A stretch of DNA of 64,000 bases from Pontibacter deserti. GTDB lineage: Bacteria; Bacteroidota; Bacteroidia; Cytophagales; Hymenobacteraceae. Positions within the stretch are counted from its first letter, which is position 1, and each line of letters opens with the position of its first letter. The translations under genes were made by a program, and so were the position numbers. The stretch covers positions 1,364,001-1,428,000 of the forward strand of contig NZ_JALPRS010000001.1 in assembly GCF_023630255.1 (NCBI RefSeq). The letters run 5' to 3'. This document shows, piece after piece, positions 43,189-51,998 of this stretch. Under the pieces are notes generated by a model, which was not told where the DNA came from, did not search any database, and saw only the letters and a list, made by a program, of their open reading frames with translations.

Positions 43189-44718
43189 ATGCCAGAAAAA
43201 ATTCTCATCCTCGACTTTGGCTCCCAATATACCCAACTCATAGCCAGAAGGGTTCGCGAGCTTAATGTATACTGTGAGATTTACCCCTACAACAATGTTC
43301 CTGCCCTCACAGCAGATGTAAAAGGTGTTATACTATCAGGTAGTCCCTGCTCTGTACGCGATGCCGAACACCCAACTATAGAACTTGAACAATACTTGGG
43401 CAAAATACCTGTTTTAGGTGTTTGCTATGGTGCACAGCTTATAGCCCATGAAAGCTATGGCGAAGTAACACCATCAACCATCCGGGAATATGGCCGTGCA
43501 CGCTTATCTGAGCTGCATACTTCAAACCGCCTGATGAAAGAACTCACACTGGGTTCTGTAGTCTGGATGTCGCATGGCGATACGATAAAAGAGGTACCTG
43601 ATAATTTCGAAATCATTGCCAGTACCGAAACGGTACGTGTGGCAGCCTATAAACTCCGTAACCAAGAAACTTACGGCATTCAGTTCCACCCGGAAGTAAC
43701 ACACTCTGACGAAGGCAAAATCCTGCTCCGCAACTTTGTAGTGCATATCTGCGATTGCCAGCAAGACTGGACTTCAGAACAGTTTGTGGATGCAACAGTG
43801 GCAGAACTAAAACAGCAACTGGGCAACGATAAAGTAGTACTTGGCTTATCAGGTGGTGTGGATTCCAGTGTGGCTGCCATGCTGATTCATCATGCGATTG
43901 GGAAGAACCTTTACTGTATTTTCGTAGATAACGGTCTTTTGCGCAAAGATGAGTTCGAGAATGTGCTGGATTCTTACAAGCACATGGGGCTGAATGTGAA
44001 AGGCGTAGATGCGAAAGACAAATTTTACGAAGCCCTCGCCGGCCTCACCGATCCGGAAGCAAAACGAAAAGCCATTGGTCGTGTGTTTATTGAAGTGTTC
44101 GACGAAGAAGCACATAAGATAGAAGATGTGAAGTGGCTGGCTCAAGGTACCATTTACCCTGATGTGATAGAGTCGTTGAGCGTGAAAGGCCCTTCAGCTA
44201 CTATAAAATCGCACCACAACGTAGGTGGCTTACCAGACTTTATGAAACTTAAAGTGGTGGAGCCGCTTAAAACCTTATTCAAAGACGAAGTACGCCTGGT
44301 AGGTAAAACCCTGAAAATAGATGATGCTATACTTGGTCGTCACCCATTCCCGGGACCTGGCTTGGCCATCCGTATACTTGGCGATATCACTCCTGAAAAA
44401 GTAAACATCCTGCAGCAGGTAGATCATATCTTTATCAGCAACCTGAAAAAGTCTGGGTTATATGATGAAGTATGGCAGGCCGGTGCTATACTTACCCCGG
44501 TGCAATCGGTGGGTGTGATGGGCGATGAACGAACTTATGAGAATGTGGTTGCCTTGCGTGCCGTTACAAGTATAGATGGCATGACCGCCGACTGGAGCCG
44601 CTTACCGTATGAATTCCTGGCTGATGTATCGAACGAGATTATAAATAAAGTAAAAGGCGTTAACCGCGTTGTGTACGACATCAGCTCCAAACCACCTGCA
44701 ACTATAGAGTGGGAATAG
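43189..44718 (+). CDS. guaA: GMP synthase (glutamine-hydrolysing)
   Basis: 509 residues from the ATG at 43189 (a TTG two codons earlier is inside the -7 element and is rejected). Class I glutamine amidotransferase: nucleophile C79 in GVCYGAQLI, His/Glu in [12 protein letters not shown]-pyrophosphatase: P-loop [15 protein letters not shown]-terminal dimerisation domain [15 protein letters not shown] and PPATIEWE end. Converts XMP to GMP. Confidence 0.96.
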   Translation: MPEKILILDFGSQYTQLIARRVRELNVYCEIYPYNNVPALTADVKGVILSGSPCSVRDAEHPTIELEQYLGKIPVLGVCYGAQLIAHESYGEVTPSTIREYGRARLSELHTSNRLMKELTLGSVVWMSHGDTIKEVPDNFEIIASTETVRVAAYKLRNQETYGIQFHPEVTHSDEGKILLRNFVVHICDCQQDWTSEQFVDATVAELKQQLGNDKVVLGLSGGVDSSVAAMLIHHAIGKNLYCIFVDNGLLRKDEFENVLDSYKHMGLNVKGVDAKDKFYEALAGLTDPEAKRKAIGRVFIEVFDEEAHKIEDVKWLAQGTIYPDVIESLSVKGPSATIKSHHNVGGLPDFMKLKVVEPLKTLFKDEVRLVGKTLKIDDAILGRHPFPGPGLAIRILGDITPEKVNILQQVDHIFISNLKKSGLYDEVWQAGAILTPVQSVGVMGDERTYENVVALRAVTSIDGMTADWSRLPYEFLADVSNEIINKVKGVNRVVYDISSKPPATIEWE

Positions 44719-44735
44719 GCTAATGACTGAATTTT

Positions 44736-44787
44736 GATTGAGTGAATGAGTGATTAAAACCTCGTTAATTCACACATTCACTCAATC
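44736..44787 (+). terminator. Phrase-repeat hairpin after guaA
   Basis: GATTGAGTGAATGAGTG-ATTAA (44736-44757) pairs with TTAATTCACACATTCACTCAATC (44765-44787) with one mismatch and one bulge: a long AT-rich hairpin built from repeated GAGTGAATGA units. It may end guaA transcription, but there is no T-run. Confidence 0.5.
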
Positions 44788-44807
44788 CCTCCTACAAAAT
44801 TGAAAAT

Positions 44808-46499
44808 ATGAACAACTTCTGTAAAAGTATACTTGTTATGTTAACGTTGTCATTAGCCACCCCGGCTTTTGCGCAACAACACGAAGATGTAAAGTATAGC
44901 AACGGCAAGATCCTCCTGCAACAGCAGCGCTATGAGCAGGCAATGGCGGAGTTCCTGCCGGTTACATCTCAAGGAAACACGTACGCACCGGAAGCTTCAT
45001 ATTTTTATGCTTTAGCAGCTTTCAAGGCTAAAAAGTATAAAGAGTCGCAGGAAATGCTGCAGCAACTAAAGTCGCAGCACCCTGACTGGCAACAGATGTC
45101 TGATGCCTCCTATCTGCTTGCTAATGTGCTTTTTGAGCGCAGTAATTTTGACGAAGCCCTTACACAACTGCAACAGCTTAATTCATCAGAGTTAGCGAAT
45201 GATGCAGCCGGTTTAGAGCGCTTTTACCTGCAAAAGATTTCAGATAAAGAGGCGTTTGAAAAACTGATTCAGCGATACCCAAATGATGCTATTCTGGCTC
45301 AGGTATATGCTGATAAACTGATGAGTGGCTGGTATCGCCCGGAGGATAAGGCAACATTAGAGCGTCTGGTAAACAAGCACAACCTGGACAAGAGCAAGTA
45401 CCGGAATGCCGCAGCACGCCGCCAACAGGGGTACAATGTGGCCCTGCTCCTGCCCTTCCAGTTAAACCAGGATCTTAACCAGAATGCACGTAAAAACCAG
45501 TTTGTAAATGATCTGTATGCTGGTATGCAGCTGGCCCAGGATTCACTGGAGTCTCAAGGTATTAAATTGAATCTGTATACTTATGATGCAGGCGCAGATA
45601 CTGCGACAGTAAGCCGTATACTTGGTTTGTCAGAAGTAAAGCAAATGGACATGGTAATAGGACCCGTTTATAAGAGTTCAGCCCGCATTGCCAGCCGCTT
45701 TGCACGTGCAACCGGGACACCGGTAATTAATCCATTGTCTCAGGATGCGGAATTGGCCGGCCAGAACAGCAATGTGTTCCTGTTTGAGTCATCGGTAGCT
45801 ACGCAGGCACGACAGGCTGCTGCTTATGCATACAGCACTTTCTCTCCTAAAACAGCGGTTATACTTTTCGAGAACACAAAAGACGATACCACCTTTGCTT
45901 ATTTTTATAAAGAGCATTTCAAGAAGTTAGGCGGTAAAATAAAGACGTACAAAAAAATCAGTTCCAGCCAGACTTCTGCAACTGCCAGCACGTTCAACAA
46001 ACTCAATTTAACTGATGTAGGGCATATGGCTGTTTTCTCAGAGAAGATGGCAGCTGCCGTAAATGCGACCAGCAAATTACAAGCAAGTGCAGCTAAACTG
46101 CCTTTAGTTACTTATCATAAGTGGCTAGATATTAACCAGATCTCACTGCGCCAGTTAGATAACCTGGAAGTATACTTCATTAGTCCGAAATATATAGATT
46201 CTACAAGTCCTGCTGTAAAAAGCTTTAAACAACGCTACATCAACCGCTACAACATAACGCCATCTGTATATGCCTACGCTGGTTTCGAAATGCTATACTA
46301 TTATGGAAGTATGTTACAGCAATATGGATCTAACTTAACCCAGGCCTTACTGGAGTCCGGAATTAAACCGGGAGCCTTATATCCAGCAGTTGGTTATACC
46401 AACAGATCCTCCAGAAACGAACTGCGCCCGGACAACCAGTTTGTACCGATTACGAAATTAGAAAACCTACAACTTATGGTAGTGAACACTGTTTACTAA
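44808..46499 (+). CDS. Periplasmic TPR plus type 1 periplasmic-binding-fold protein (LpoA/ABC-substrate-binding-like)
   Basis: 563 residues. Signal peptide to FAQQ (about 23). N-terminal TPR repeats (about 27-190, YSNGKILLQQQRYEQAMAEFLPV and YFYALAAFKAKKYKESQEMLQQL). Then a leucine/isoleucine/valine-binding-type fold (NVALLLPFQLNQD, GMQLAQDSLESQGIKLNLYTYDAG, MVIGPVYKSSA, ATGTPVINPLSQ, YAYAGFEMLYYYG). This TPR + PBP1 order is that of LpoA, which activates a penicillin-binding protein, but amino-acid sensing is equally possible. Between guaA and hemL on the same strand. Confidence 0.85.
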   Translation: MNNFCKSILVMLTLSLATPAFAQQHEDVKYSNGKILLQQQRYEQAMAEFLPVTSQGNTYAPEASYFYALAAFKAKKYKESQEMLQQLKSQHPDWQQMSDASYLLANVLFERSNFDEALTQLQQLNSSELANDAAGLERFYLQKISDKEAFEKLIQRYPNDAILAQVYADKLMSGWYRPEDKATLERLVNKHNLDKSKYRNAAARRQQGYNVALLLPFQLNQDLNQNARKNQFVNDLYAGMQLAQDSLESQGIKLNLYTYDAGADTATVSRILGLSEVKQMDMVIGPVYKSSARIASRFARATGTPVINPLSQDAELAGQNSNVFLFESSVATQARQAAAYAYSTFSPKTAVILFENTKDDTTFAYFYKEHFKKLGGKIKTYKKISSSQTSATASTFNKLNLTDVGHMAVFSEKMAAAVNATSKLQASAAKLPLVTYHKWLDINQISLRQLDNLEVYFISPKYIDSTSPAVKSFKQRYINRYNITPSVYAYAGFEMLYYYGSMLQQYGSNLTQALLESGIKPGALYPAVGYTNRSSRNELRPDNQFVPITKLENLQLMVVNTVY

Positions 46500-46523
46500 C
46501 TATAAAAACCAAATTTATACCTG

Positions 46524-47819
46524 ATGAAGACAGCCCCAATCAGTGAAGAACTGTTTCAGAGAGCACAAAACTTTATACCTGGTGGTGTTAATTCCCCTGT
46601 TAGGGCGTTCAGAGCCGTAGGCGGTAACCCACGTTTCATAAAATCTGCTAAGGGAGCATATTTATTCGATGAAGATGGAAACCGTTACATGGAGTTCATC
46701 AACTCCTGGGGACCAATGATTCTCGGACATGCTGCAGAAATTGTGCAGGAGGCTGTACAGCAAGCTATCCCTAACTCCCTTTCCTTCGGTGCTCCTACCC
46801 GCAAGGAAATCGAAATTGCCGAGCTTATCATTAGCATGGTGCCAAGTATAGAAAAGGTGCGCATGGTAAACTCTGGAACCGAAGCTACCATGTCGGCTAT
46901 TCGAGTGGCGCGTGGTTATACCGGCCGCGACAAGATCATCAAATTTGAAGGTTGCTACCACGGTCACGGTGATTCTTTCCTGATTGCGGCTGGTAGCGGT
47001 GCCATTACACTTGGTGTTCCCGATAGCCCTGGTGTAACCAAAGGTGTCGCTAATGATACACTTACGGCCCCTTACAACAACCTGCAGGCTGTACAGACAT
47101 TGGTTGATGCCAACAGAGGTAATGTGGCTGCTATTATTTTAGAGCCGGTTGCGGGTAATATGGGCCTTGTACTTCCTACTCCGGAGTTCTTGCAAGGCCT
47201 GCGCGACCTGTGTACCAAAGAAGGCATTGTGCTGATATTTGATGAAGTAATGACAGGTTTCAGACTTGCTCCGGGTGGTGCTCAGCAGCTATTTGGTGTT
47301 ACTCCGGACATGACCACACTAGGCAAAATTATAGGTGGTGGTATGCCGGTTGGCGCATACGGTGGTAAGAAAGAAATAATGGATTGTGTTGCTCCGGCCG
47401 GGCCAGTTTACCAGGCTGGTACCCTATCCGGTAACCCGATTGCCATGTCGGCGGGTATGGCGATGCTGAATTACTTGAAGAATAATCCGCAGGTATACAC
47501 CCAGCTTGATGAAACTACTGAACGCATGATTTCAGGAATGCGAAATAACATGCAGCAGTTGGGTCTGAACTATACTATAAATAAAGTAGGTTCGATGTTC
47601 ACTATCTTCTTTACTGATCAGCCGGTAACTGATTTTGATAGTGCAAAAACATCTGATACAGCTCTGTTTGGCCGTTACTTTAACGAGATGCTGCAGCGTG
47701 GAATCTACCTTGCCCCTTCTCAGTATGAATCGCTGTTTGTTTCTACAGCAATTACACCGGAACTGGTAGACGAATATATCCAAGCAAACTATGATGCATT
47801 AAAAGCGATTCAGGGCTAA
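46524..47819 (+). CDS. hemL: Glutamate-1-semialdehyde 2,1-aminomutase
   Basis: 431 residues, PLP class III aminotransferase: FIPGGVNSPVRAFRAVGG start, NSWGPMILGHAAEIV, NSGTEATMSAIRVARGYTGRDKIIKFEGCYHGH, EPVAGNMG, DEVMTGFR, and PLP lysine in TTLGKIIGGGMPVGAYGG. Makes 5-aminolevulinate from glutamate-1-semialdehyde for haem by the C5 route. Starts 24 nt after the previous stop, probably co-transcribed. Confidence 0.96.
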   Translation: MKTAPISEELFQRAQNFIPGGVNSPVRAFRAVGGNPRFIKSAKGAYLFDEDGNRYMEFINSWGPMILGHAAEIVQEAVQQAIPNSLSFGAPTRKEIEIAELIISMVPSIEKVRMVNSGTEATMSAIRVARGYTGRDKIIKFEGCYHGHGDSFLIAAGSGAITLGVPDSPGVTKGVANDTLTAPYNNLQAVQTLVDANRGNVAAIILEPVAGNMGLVLPTPEFLQGLRDLCTKEGIVLIFDEVMTGFRLAPGGAQQLFGVTPDMTTLGKIIGGGMPVGAYGGKKEIMDCVAPAGPVYQAGTLSGNPIAMSAGMAMLNYLKNNPQVYTQLDETTERMISGMRNNMQQLGLNYTINKVGSMFTIFFTDQPVTDFDSAKTSDTALFGRYFNEMLQRGIYLAPSQYESLFVSTAITPELVDEYIQANYDALKAIQG

Positions 47820-47840
47820 GTATAAAGTATAACTAAGAAG

Positions 47841-47876
47841 AAAGCGGCAGTTCCTGAAAATGGTGCTGCCGCTTTT
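47841..47876 (+). terminator. hemL terminator
   Basis: AAAGCGGCAG (47841-47850) and CTGCCGCTTTT (47866-47876) form a 10-bp stem with a 15-nt loop and T-run. Confidence 0.85.
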
Positions 47877-47944
47877 CAGTTTATACTTGGTGTATATAGG
47901 CTTTATTCATTACTTTTACAATTAACTTTTAGCGTGCAATTTCC

Positions 47945-48481
47945 ATGATCTTAACAGATAACCAGATTTTAAAAGAGATAGAGAAAGGTACTATCCTGAT
48001 CGAGCCATTTAAGCGTTCCAGCCTCGGCACAAACTCCTACGATGTGCATTTGGGCCGTTACCTAGCCACCTATCGTGATGAGATTCTGGACGCACGCCAG
48101 CACAACGAAATTGATGTTTTCGAGATACCGGAAGAAGGGATCGTACTTCGCCCGGAAACTTTATACCTGGGCGTAACTTTAGAATATACTGAAACACATG
48201 CACATGTACCTTTCCTGGAAGGGAAATCAAGTGTTGGCCGTTTAGGTATAGACATTCATGCTACTGCCGGCAAAGGCGATGTAGGCTTCTGTAACACCTG
48301 GACACTGGAGATTTCTGTAACGCAGCCGGTGCGTGTTTACTATGGTATGCCGATTGGCCAACTGATCTATTTTGAGGTTAGCGGCGGTATCGAGAACTAC
48401 TACAACAAGAAAGAGAACGCCAAGTATAACAATCGCACCATCACTCCCGTTGAATCTATGATGTGGAAGAACAACTGGTAG
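47945..48481 (+). CDS. dcd: dCTP deaminase
   Basis: 178 residues, trimeric dUTPase fold: KRSSLGTNSYDVHLGRY, LEGKSSVGRLGI with catalytic Ser/Arg, HATAGKGDVGFCNTWTLEI with the catalytic Glu, and GMPIGQLIYFEV. Deaminates dCTP to dUTP for thymidylate supply. ATG at 47945, monocistronic. Confidence 0.95.
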   Translation: MILTDNQILKEIEKGTILIEPFKRSSLGTNSYDVHLGRYLATYRDEILDARQHNEIDVFEIPEEGIVLRPETLYLGVTLEYTETHAHVPFLEGKSSVGRLGIDIHATAGKGDVGFCNTWTLEISVTQPVRVYYGMPIGQLIYFEVSGGIENYYNKKENAKYNNRTITPVESMMWKNNW

Positions 48482-48503
48482 CATTACACCAATAACAGGC
48501 AAT

Positions 48504-48536
48504 AAAAGAGCCATTCCACACCGGAGTGGCTCTTTT
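48504..48536 (+). terminator. dcd terminator
   Basis: AAAAGAGCCA...TGGCTCTTTT, perfect 10-bp stem, 13-nt interval that itself extends pairing (TTCC/GGAG), T-run. Confidence 0.9.
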
Positions 48537-48680
48537 GGCATAATAACTGCAATACATCTTACAGAAGAGAACAACTGGTAAACAGAAGAAAATTTAACTG
48601 CTAAATGAATTTTTTTGGACGCAGGTTGGTTTAAAGAATAACAACAGGGAAGTAAAGTAAAACAGGAAAAGACAAACGCT

Positions 48681-49124
48681 ATGAAAAGATTATTGGTATC
48701 AACATTCGCTTGCTTAAGCATTATTTTCTCAGCAGCAGCAAACGGAAATGAGAAATCCCTGACAGTGGAAAACAGAGCCAACAACCTCTCAGATCAGATG
48801 ATCAGAGAACTGCGTCTAAATAACTACCAGTCTAACAAGCTTAGAGAAATAAACCTGGAAGTAGTAGCCAAGATGATGGCTGTAGAAGCTGAATTCAAAG
48901 GCAACCAGGAACTGATCGATCAGAAATGCAAAGCAATATGCTCTGAGCGTGATGAGAAGCTGGAAAATGTATTGAGCACAGTACAATACAATAACTACTT
49001 CGGCGATCGTAAAGTGTACAGCAAATACGATAAAGATTTTGTAGCTAGCGCAGGTCAGGCTTCTGAGAGCACAAAAGCTTTAGCAAGCACTACAGCTGAA
49101 ACTGAAGTACCGACTGTAAACTAA
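48681..49124 (+). CDS. Small secreted protein of unknown function
   Basis: 147 residues: signal peptide (RLLVSTFACLSIIFSAAANG), then helical charged region (DQMIRELRLNNYQSNKLREINLEVVAKMMAVEAEF) and two cysteines close together (KCKAICSERDEKL). The C-terminal 40 residues are Ala/Ser/Thr/Glu rich. It recalls helical periplasmic Spy-like proteins in its LNxxQxxKLREI pattern, but I do not claim homology. Preceded by a promoterless-looking AT-rich 150-nt stretch; followed by a strong terminator. Confidence 0.8.
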   Translation: MKRLLVSTFACLSIIFSAAANGNEKSLTVENRANNLSDQMIRELRLNNYQSNKLREINLEVVAKMMAVEAEFKGNQELIDQKCKAICSERDEKLENVLSTVQYNNYFGDRKVYSKYDKDFVASAGQASESTKALASTTAETEVPTVN

Positions 49125-49138
49125 TTTATATCCAATCT

Positions 49139-49184
49139 ATAAAACAAAAAAGACCGCTAAACATAGCGGTCTTTTTTGTTTTAT
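49139..49184. terminator. Bidirectional terminator
   Basis: Perfect 20-bp stem, arms 49139-49158 and 49165-49184, 6-nt loop, core AGACCGCT/AGCGGTCT and A/T-tract arms (AAAACAAAAA). Serves the secreted protein and the convergent gldC. Confidence 0.94.
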
Positions 49185-49192
49185 ACTTTATA

Positions 49193-49534
49193 CTATTGAT
49201 TGTTCTTCTGGCGTTCTGCTTCCACATGGTTCATCAGGTCTTCGCAAAGCGCGCGCATCTTTTGAGCCATCACGTTGTCGCTGGTAGCTGTAGCTATACT
49301 TTGCGCCATCGCACCAATTGTATCAATATAAAAATATTTCATCTCATCTACAGGCATGTCCTTTGTCCATAAATCAATTTTCATAGTACCGGCTTCATCT
49401 CTGTCCCAAAGCGAAATGTTGATCGCTTTTGCAAAATGAATCTTTTCACCAGCATCAGTAGCGCGCCAGCTAATAGCTTCAGGTATCTTCTGATCGTCAA
49501 GTGCTATGCTAAAGTATATTTCAGACTTCTTCAT
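49193..49534 (-). CDS. gldC: Gliding motility protein GldC
   Basis: 113 residues. Matches Flavobacterium GldC in layout: KSEIYFSIALDDQKIPEAISW start, RATDAG, IDLWTKDMPVDEMKYFYIDTI core, TSDNVMAQKMRALCEDL helix. Cytoplasmic, accessory for gliding in flavobacteria where its loss is mild. An exact -7 word TAACTTTG (plus 49600-49607, minus strand) lies about 66 nt upstream. It supports gliding motility in this organism together with gldA/F/G. Confidence 0.92.
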   Translation of the reverse strand: MKKSEIYFSIALDDQKIPEAISWRATDAGEKIHFAKAINISLWDRDEAGTMKIDLWTKDMPVDEMKYFYIDTIGAMAQSIATATSDNVMAQKMRALCEDLMNHVEAERQKNNQ

Positions 49535-49611
49535 TTTCTTAATTTTTAAACTTTATAGTATCTAAATCTCGTAATATGCCTGATTACATATATTACCTAC
49601 AAAGTTACGCG

Positions 49612-50637
49612 ATGCGCCACGGAATAAAAATACTCTTTACGCTTTTTACCCTTTTCACCCTTACCGGTTGTGCCGGCCTGCTAACCCGCTCAGACAAAAC
49701 CTATGCTGTCGGCTTTTATAACCTCGAAAAACTATACGACAGCAAAGCAAATGCCCGTAATATGGACTATACGCCTACTGGTACCATGAAATGGGATGAT
49801 AAGCGTTACCAGCAAAAGCTAAAGAATATGGCCCAGGCCATTGTAACAATAGGCGGAAACGACGGACCGGCTGTACTTGGTATAACAGAAGCTGAAAGTC
49901 GTAAAGTACTGGATGACCTTGTAAACACTCCCCCGCTAAAGAAAAAGAAGTATGGCATAATCCATTTTGAGTCTGATGACCCACTTGGGCTTGACGTTGC
50001 GCTCTTATATAACCCTAAACGTTTTAAGCCGACTCTACAGAAAATAATAAGAGTAAATTACCCACAGCGTAACTTTAAAGGGAAAGATATATTGCAGGTT
50101 AAAGGCATGATGGCTGGCGAACCTGTAACCATCTATGTAAACCACTGGCCTCCAAATTATGGGAAAACACGTCAGGGCAACCGCAACAGACAGGCAGCCG
50201 CTAAAAAACTTCGTCAGCAGATAGATGCAGAGCTCAAAACAAATCCTGATGCCAATATTATTGTGATGGGTGACTTTGATGAAGAACCTAGATCAAAAAT
50301 TTTACAGCAGACTTTAAAGGCCAACGGCAGACCAAACCCTTATTATAAAGAAGACCTGTTCAATACTTTTTACATTAACTATGTTCAGGGTTTGGGCAGC
50401 TTCTATAAACGTGGAGATTTTAAAATGCTAGACCAGATCATGGTATCTAAGGGATTACTGGATACAAAAGGGTTGGAATATGTACAGGGTTCAGCCCTGA
50501 TACATGATCCTGAATTTCTGAAGTATACCTTCGGTAAGTATAAGAATACCCCAAGAACTACTTTTTCGGGCACCACTTATATAGGGGGTTACTCTGATCA
50601 CTTCCCCGTCTATATAAAAGTTAAAGTAAATAAATAA
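49612..50637 (+). CDS. Endonuclease/exonuclease/phosphatase-fold lipoprotein
   Basis: About 341 residues from the ATG at 49612; an ATG at 49576 would add 12 residues before the signal and is less likely. Lipobox LFTLTGC, then an EEP domain: VGFYNLEKLYDS, ITEAESRKV (metal Glu), LDVALLYNP, VNHWPPNYG (His), VMGDFDEEP (Asp), and SDHFPVYIK end (His). These are the DNase I-like catalytic residues. Substrate (DNA or phospholipid head group) is unknown; lipidation puts it in the periplasm or outer membrane. Confidence 0.9.
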   Translation: MRHGIKILFTLFTLFTLTGCAGLLTRSDKTYAVGFYNLEKLYDSKANARNMDYTPTGTMKWDDKRYQQKLKNMAQAIVTIGGNDGPAVLGITEAESRKVLDDLVNTPPLKKKKYGIIHFESDDPLGLDVALLYNPKRFKPTLQKIIRVNYPQRNFKGKDILQVKGMMAGEPVTIYVNHWPPNYGKTRQGNRNRQAAAKKLRQQIDAELKTNPDANIIVMGDFDEEPRSKILQQTLKANGRPNPYYKEDLFNTFYINYVQGLGSFYKRGDFKMLDQIMVSKGLLDTKGLEYVQGSALIHDPEFLKYTFGKYKNTPRTTFSGTTYIGGYSDHFPVYIKVKVNK

Positions 50638-50665
50638 CAGCCCCCTCAGGTTATATACTGATTTT

Positions 50666-50690
50666 AAGACGCCTCAAATGCGTCTTTTTT
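50666..50690 (+). terminator. Terminator of the EEP gene
   Basis: AAGACGC (50666-50672), 7-nt loop, GCGTCTT (50680-50686), then a T-run. Confidence 0.85.
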
Positions 50691-50716
50691 TGTGCCTTAT
50701 ACTTGTCTGAAAATAC

Positions 50717-50744
50717 AGAAGGCGGGCTTGTAGGCCCGCCTTCT
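50717..50744 (-). terminator. dnaN terminator hairpin
   Basis: Perfect 11-bp GC-rich stem AGAAGGCGGGC/GCCCGCCTTCT, 6-nt loop, just past the dnaN stop on the minus strand. No long T-run, so pausing or RNA stabilisation is also possible. Confidence 0.65.
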
Positions 50745-50767
50745 GCGCGTTAGGAGAAATATATTCC

Positions 50768-51892
50768 TTATACGTAGTTGTTCAGCATTACAGGCATTAC
50801 CAGCATCAAAACATTTTCGTTGTCTTCGTTGGCAAGCGGCATAAGCAAACCAGCTCTGTTTGGAGTTGATAGCTCAAATGTGATCTCATCAGAGTCCATG
50901 TTATTCAGCATCTCGATCAGGAACTTCGCGTTAAAGCCGATTTCCATATCTTCGCCATCATACTGGCAGGTCAAACGCTCATTTGCCTCGTTAGAGAAGT
51001 CTAGGTCTTCAGCAGAAACCTGCAGCTCTGAACCAGAAAGTTTCAAACGGATCTGGTGCGTAGTTTTATTTGAGTAGATAGAAATACGCTTAACAGAACT
51101 CAATAGAGCTTGACGTTCAATGATCAGTTTATTCGGGTTCTGAACAGGGATAACGTTCTCATAATCCGGATAACGCTCATCTATCAGACGGCAAATCATA
51201 CGGATATTGTCGAAGCTGAAGAACGCGTTTGAGTTATTGAACTCCACGCGAACTGAAGTAGCCTCAGTTGGTAACGTAGACTTCAGCAGCGTGAAAGCCT
51301 TGCGAGGGATAATCAGCGATGCTTCCTGGCTGGTAGCGATATCGGTACGGCGGTAACGCAGCAGTCTGTGGCCATCAGTAGCTACAAATGTAACGTTATC
51401 AGAACGAAGCTGCACAAATATACCCGTCATGGCCGGACGAAGCTCATCGTTGCTAACTGCAAAGATGGTTTTGTTGATAGCCCTTGAAAGTACATTAGAA
51501 GGGATCTCAATCGCGTTGCCACCTTTTACAACAGGCACACGTGGGAAATCTGTCGCATTCTCGCCAGACAGTTTATAACGGCCGTTCGATGAGCTGATCT
51601 CGATAGTATAAGTTTCTTCGTCTATAGTGAAAGTAACCGGCTGGTCTGGCAGGTTCTTCAGGGTATCCAACAAAATTTTAGCTGGAGCGGCAATACGGCC
51701 ATTTTCTTTTGCCTCAACAGGTAATTCCGTGATCATGGAAGTTTCCAGGTCGCTGGCAGTAATGGTTAAAGTGCTGTCGCTGATCTCGAACAGGAAGTTC
51801 TCAAGGATGGGCACTACCGGGTTGTTGGTTACCACCCCATTTATGCTGGCTAACTGCTTCAGCAGCGCAGATGAAGAAACTATAAATTTCAT
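50768..51892 (-). CDS. dnaN: DNA polymerase III beta subunit (sliding clamp)
   Basis: 374 residues, three beta-clamp domains: MKFIVSSSALLKQLASINGVV start, LETSMITELPVEAKENG, GRYKLSGENATDFPRVP, KTIFAVSNDELRPAMTGIFV, ATDGHRLLRYR, FFSFDNIRMICRLIDERYPDYENVIP, and the C-terminal LVMPVMLNN. Homodimeric ring holding the polymerase on DNA. Not linked to dnaA here. A good promoter lies upstream. Confidence 0.96.
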   Translation of the reverse strand: MKFIVSSSALLKQLASINGVVTNNPVVPILENFLFEISDSTLTITASDLETSMITELPVEAKENGRIAAPAKILLDTLKNLPDQPVTFTIDEETYTIEISSSNGRYKLSGENATDFPRVPVVKGGNAIEIPSNVLSRAINKTIFAVSNDELRPAMTGIFVQLRSDNVTFVATDGHRLLRYRRTDIATSQEASLIIPRKAFTLLKSTLPTEATSVRVEFNNSNAFFSFDNIRMICRLIDERYPDYENVIPVQNPNKLIIERQALLSSVKRISIYSNKTTHQIRLKLSGSELQVSAEDLDFSNEANERLTCQYDGEDMEIGFNAKFLIEMLNNMDSDEITFELSTPNRAGLLMPLANEDNENVLMLVMPVMLNNYV

Positions 51893-51918
51893 TCTATATC
51901 CCTATAATGTTATTTAGG

Positions 51919-51950
51919 CAAAGTTAAAAATAATTCGGATTTATACTAAG
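51919..51950 (-). promoter_or_regulatory. Candidate dnaN promoter
   Basis: Minus strand: exact -7 TAACTTTG (plus 51919-51926), preceded 20 nt upstream by TTA (plus 51947-51949), one mismatch from TTG. About 26 nt before the ATG. Confidence 0.5.
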
Positions 51951-51998
51951 TCCGGAAGCAAAGGTTTTATAGATTTATACCTGTTTTAAAGTATATTT

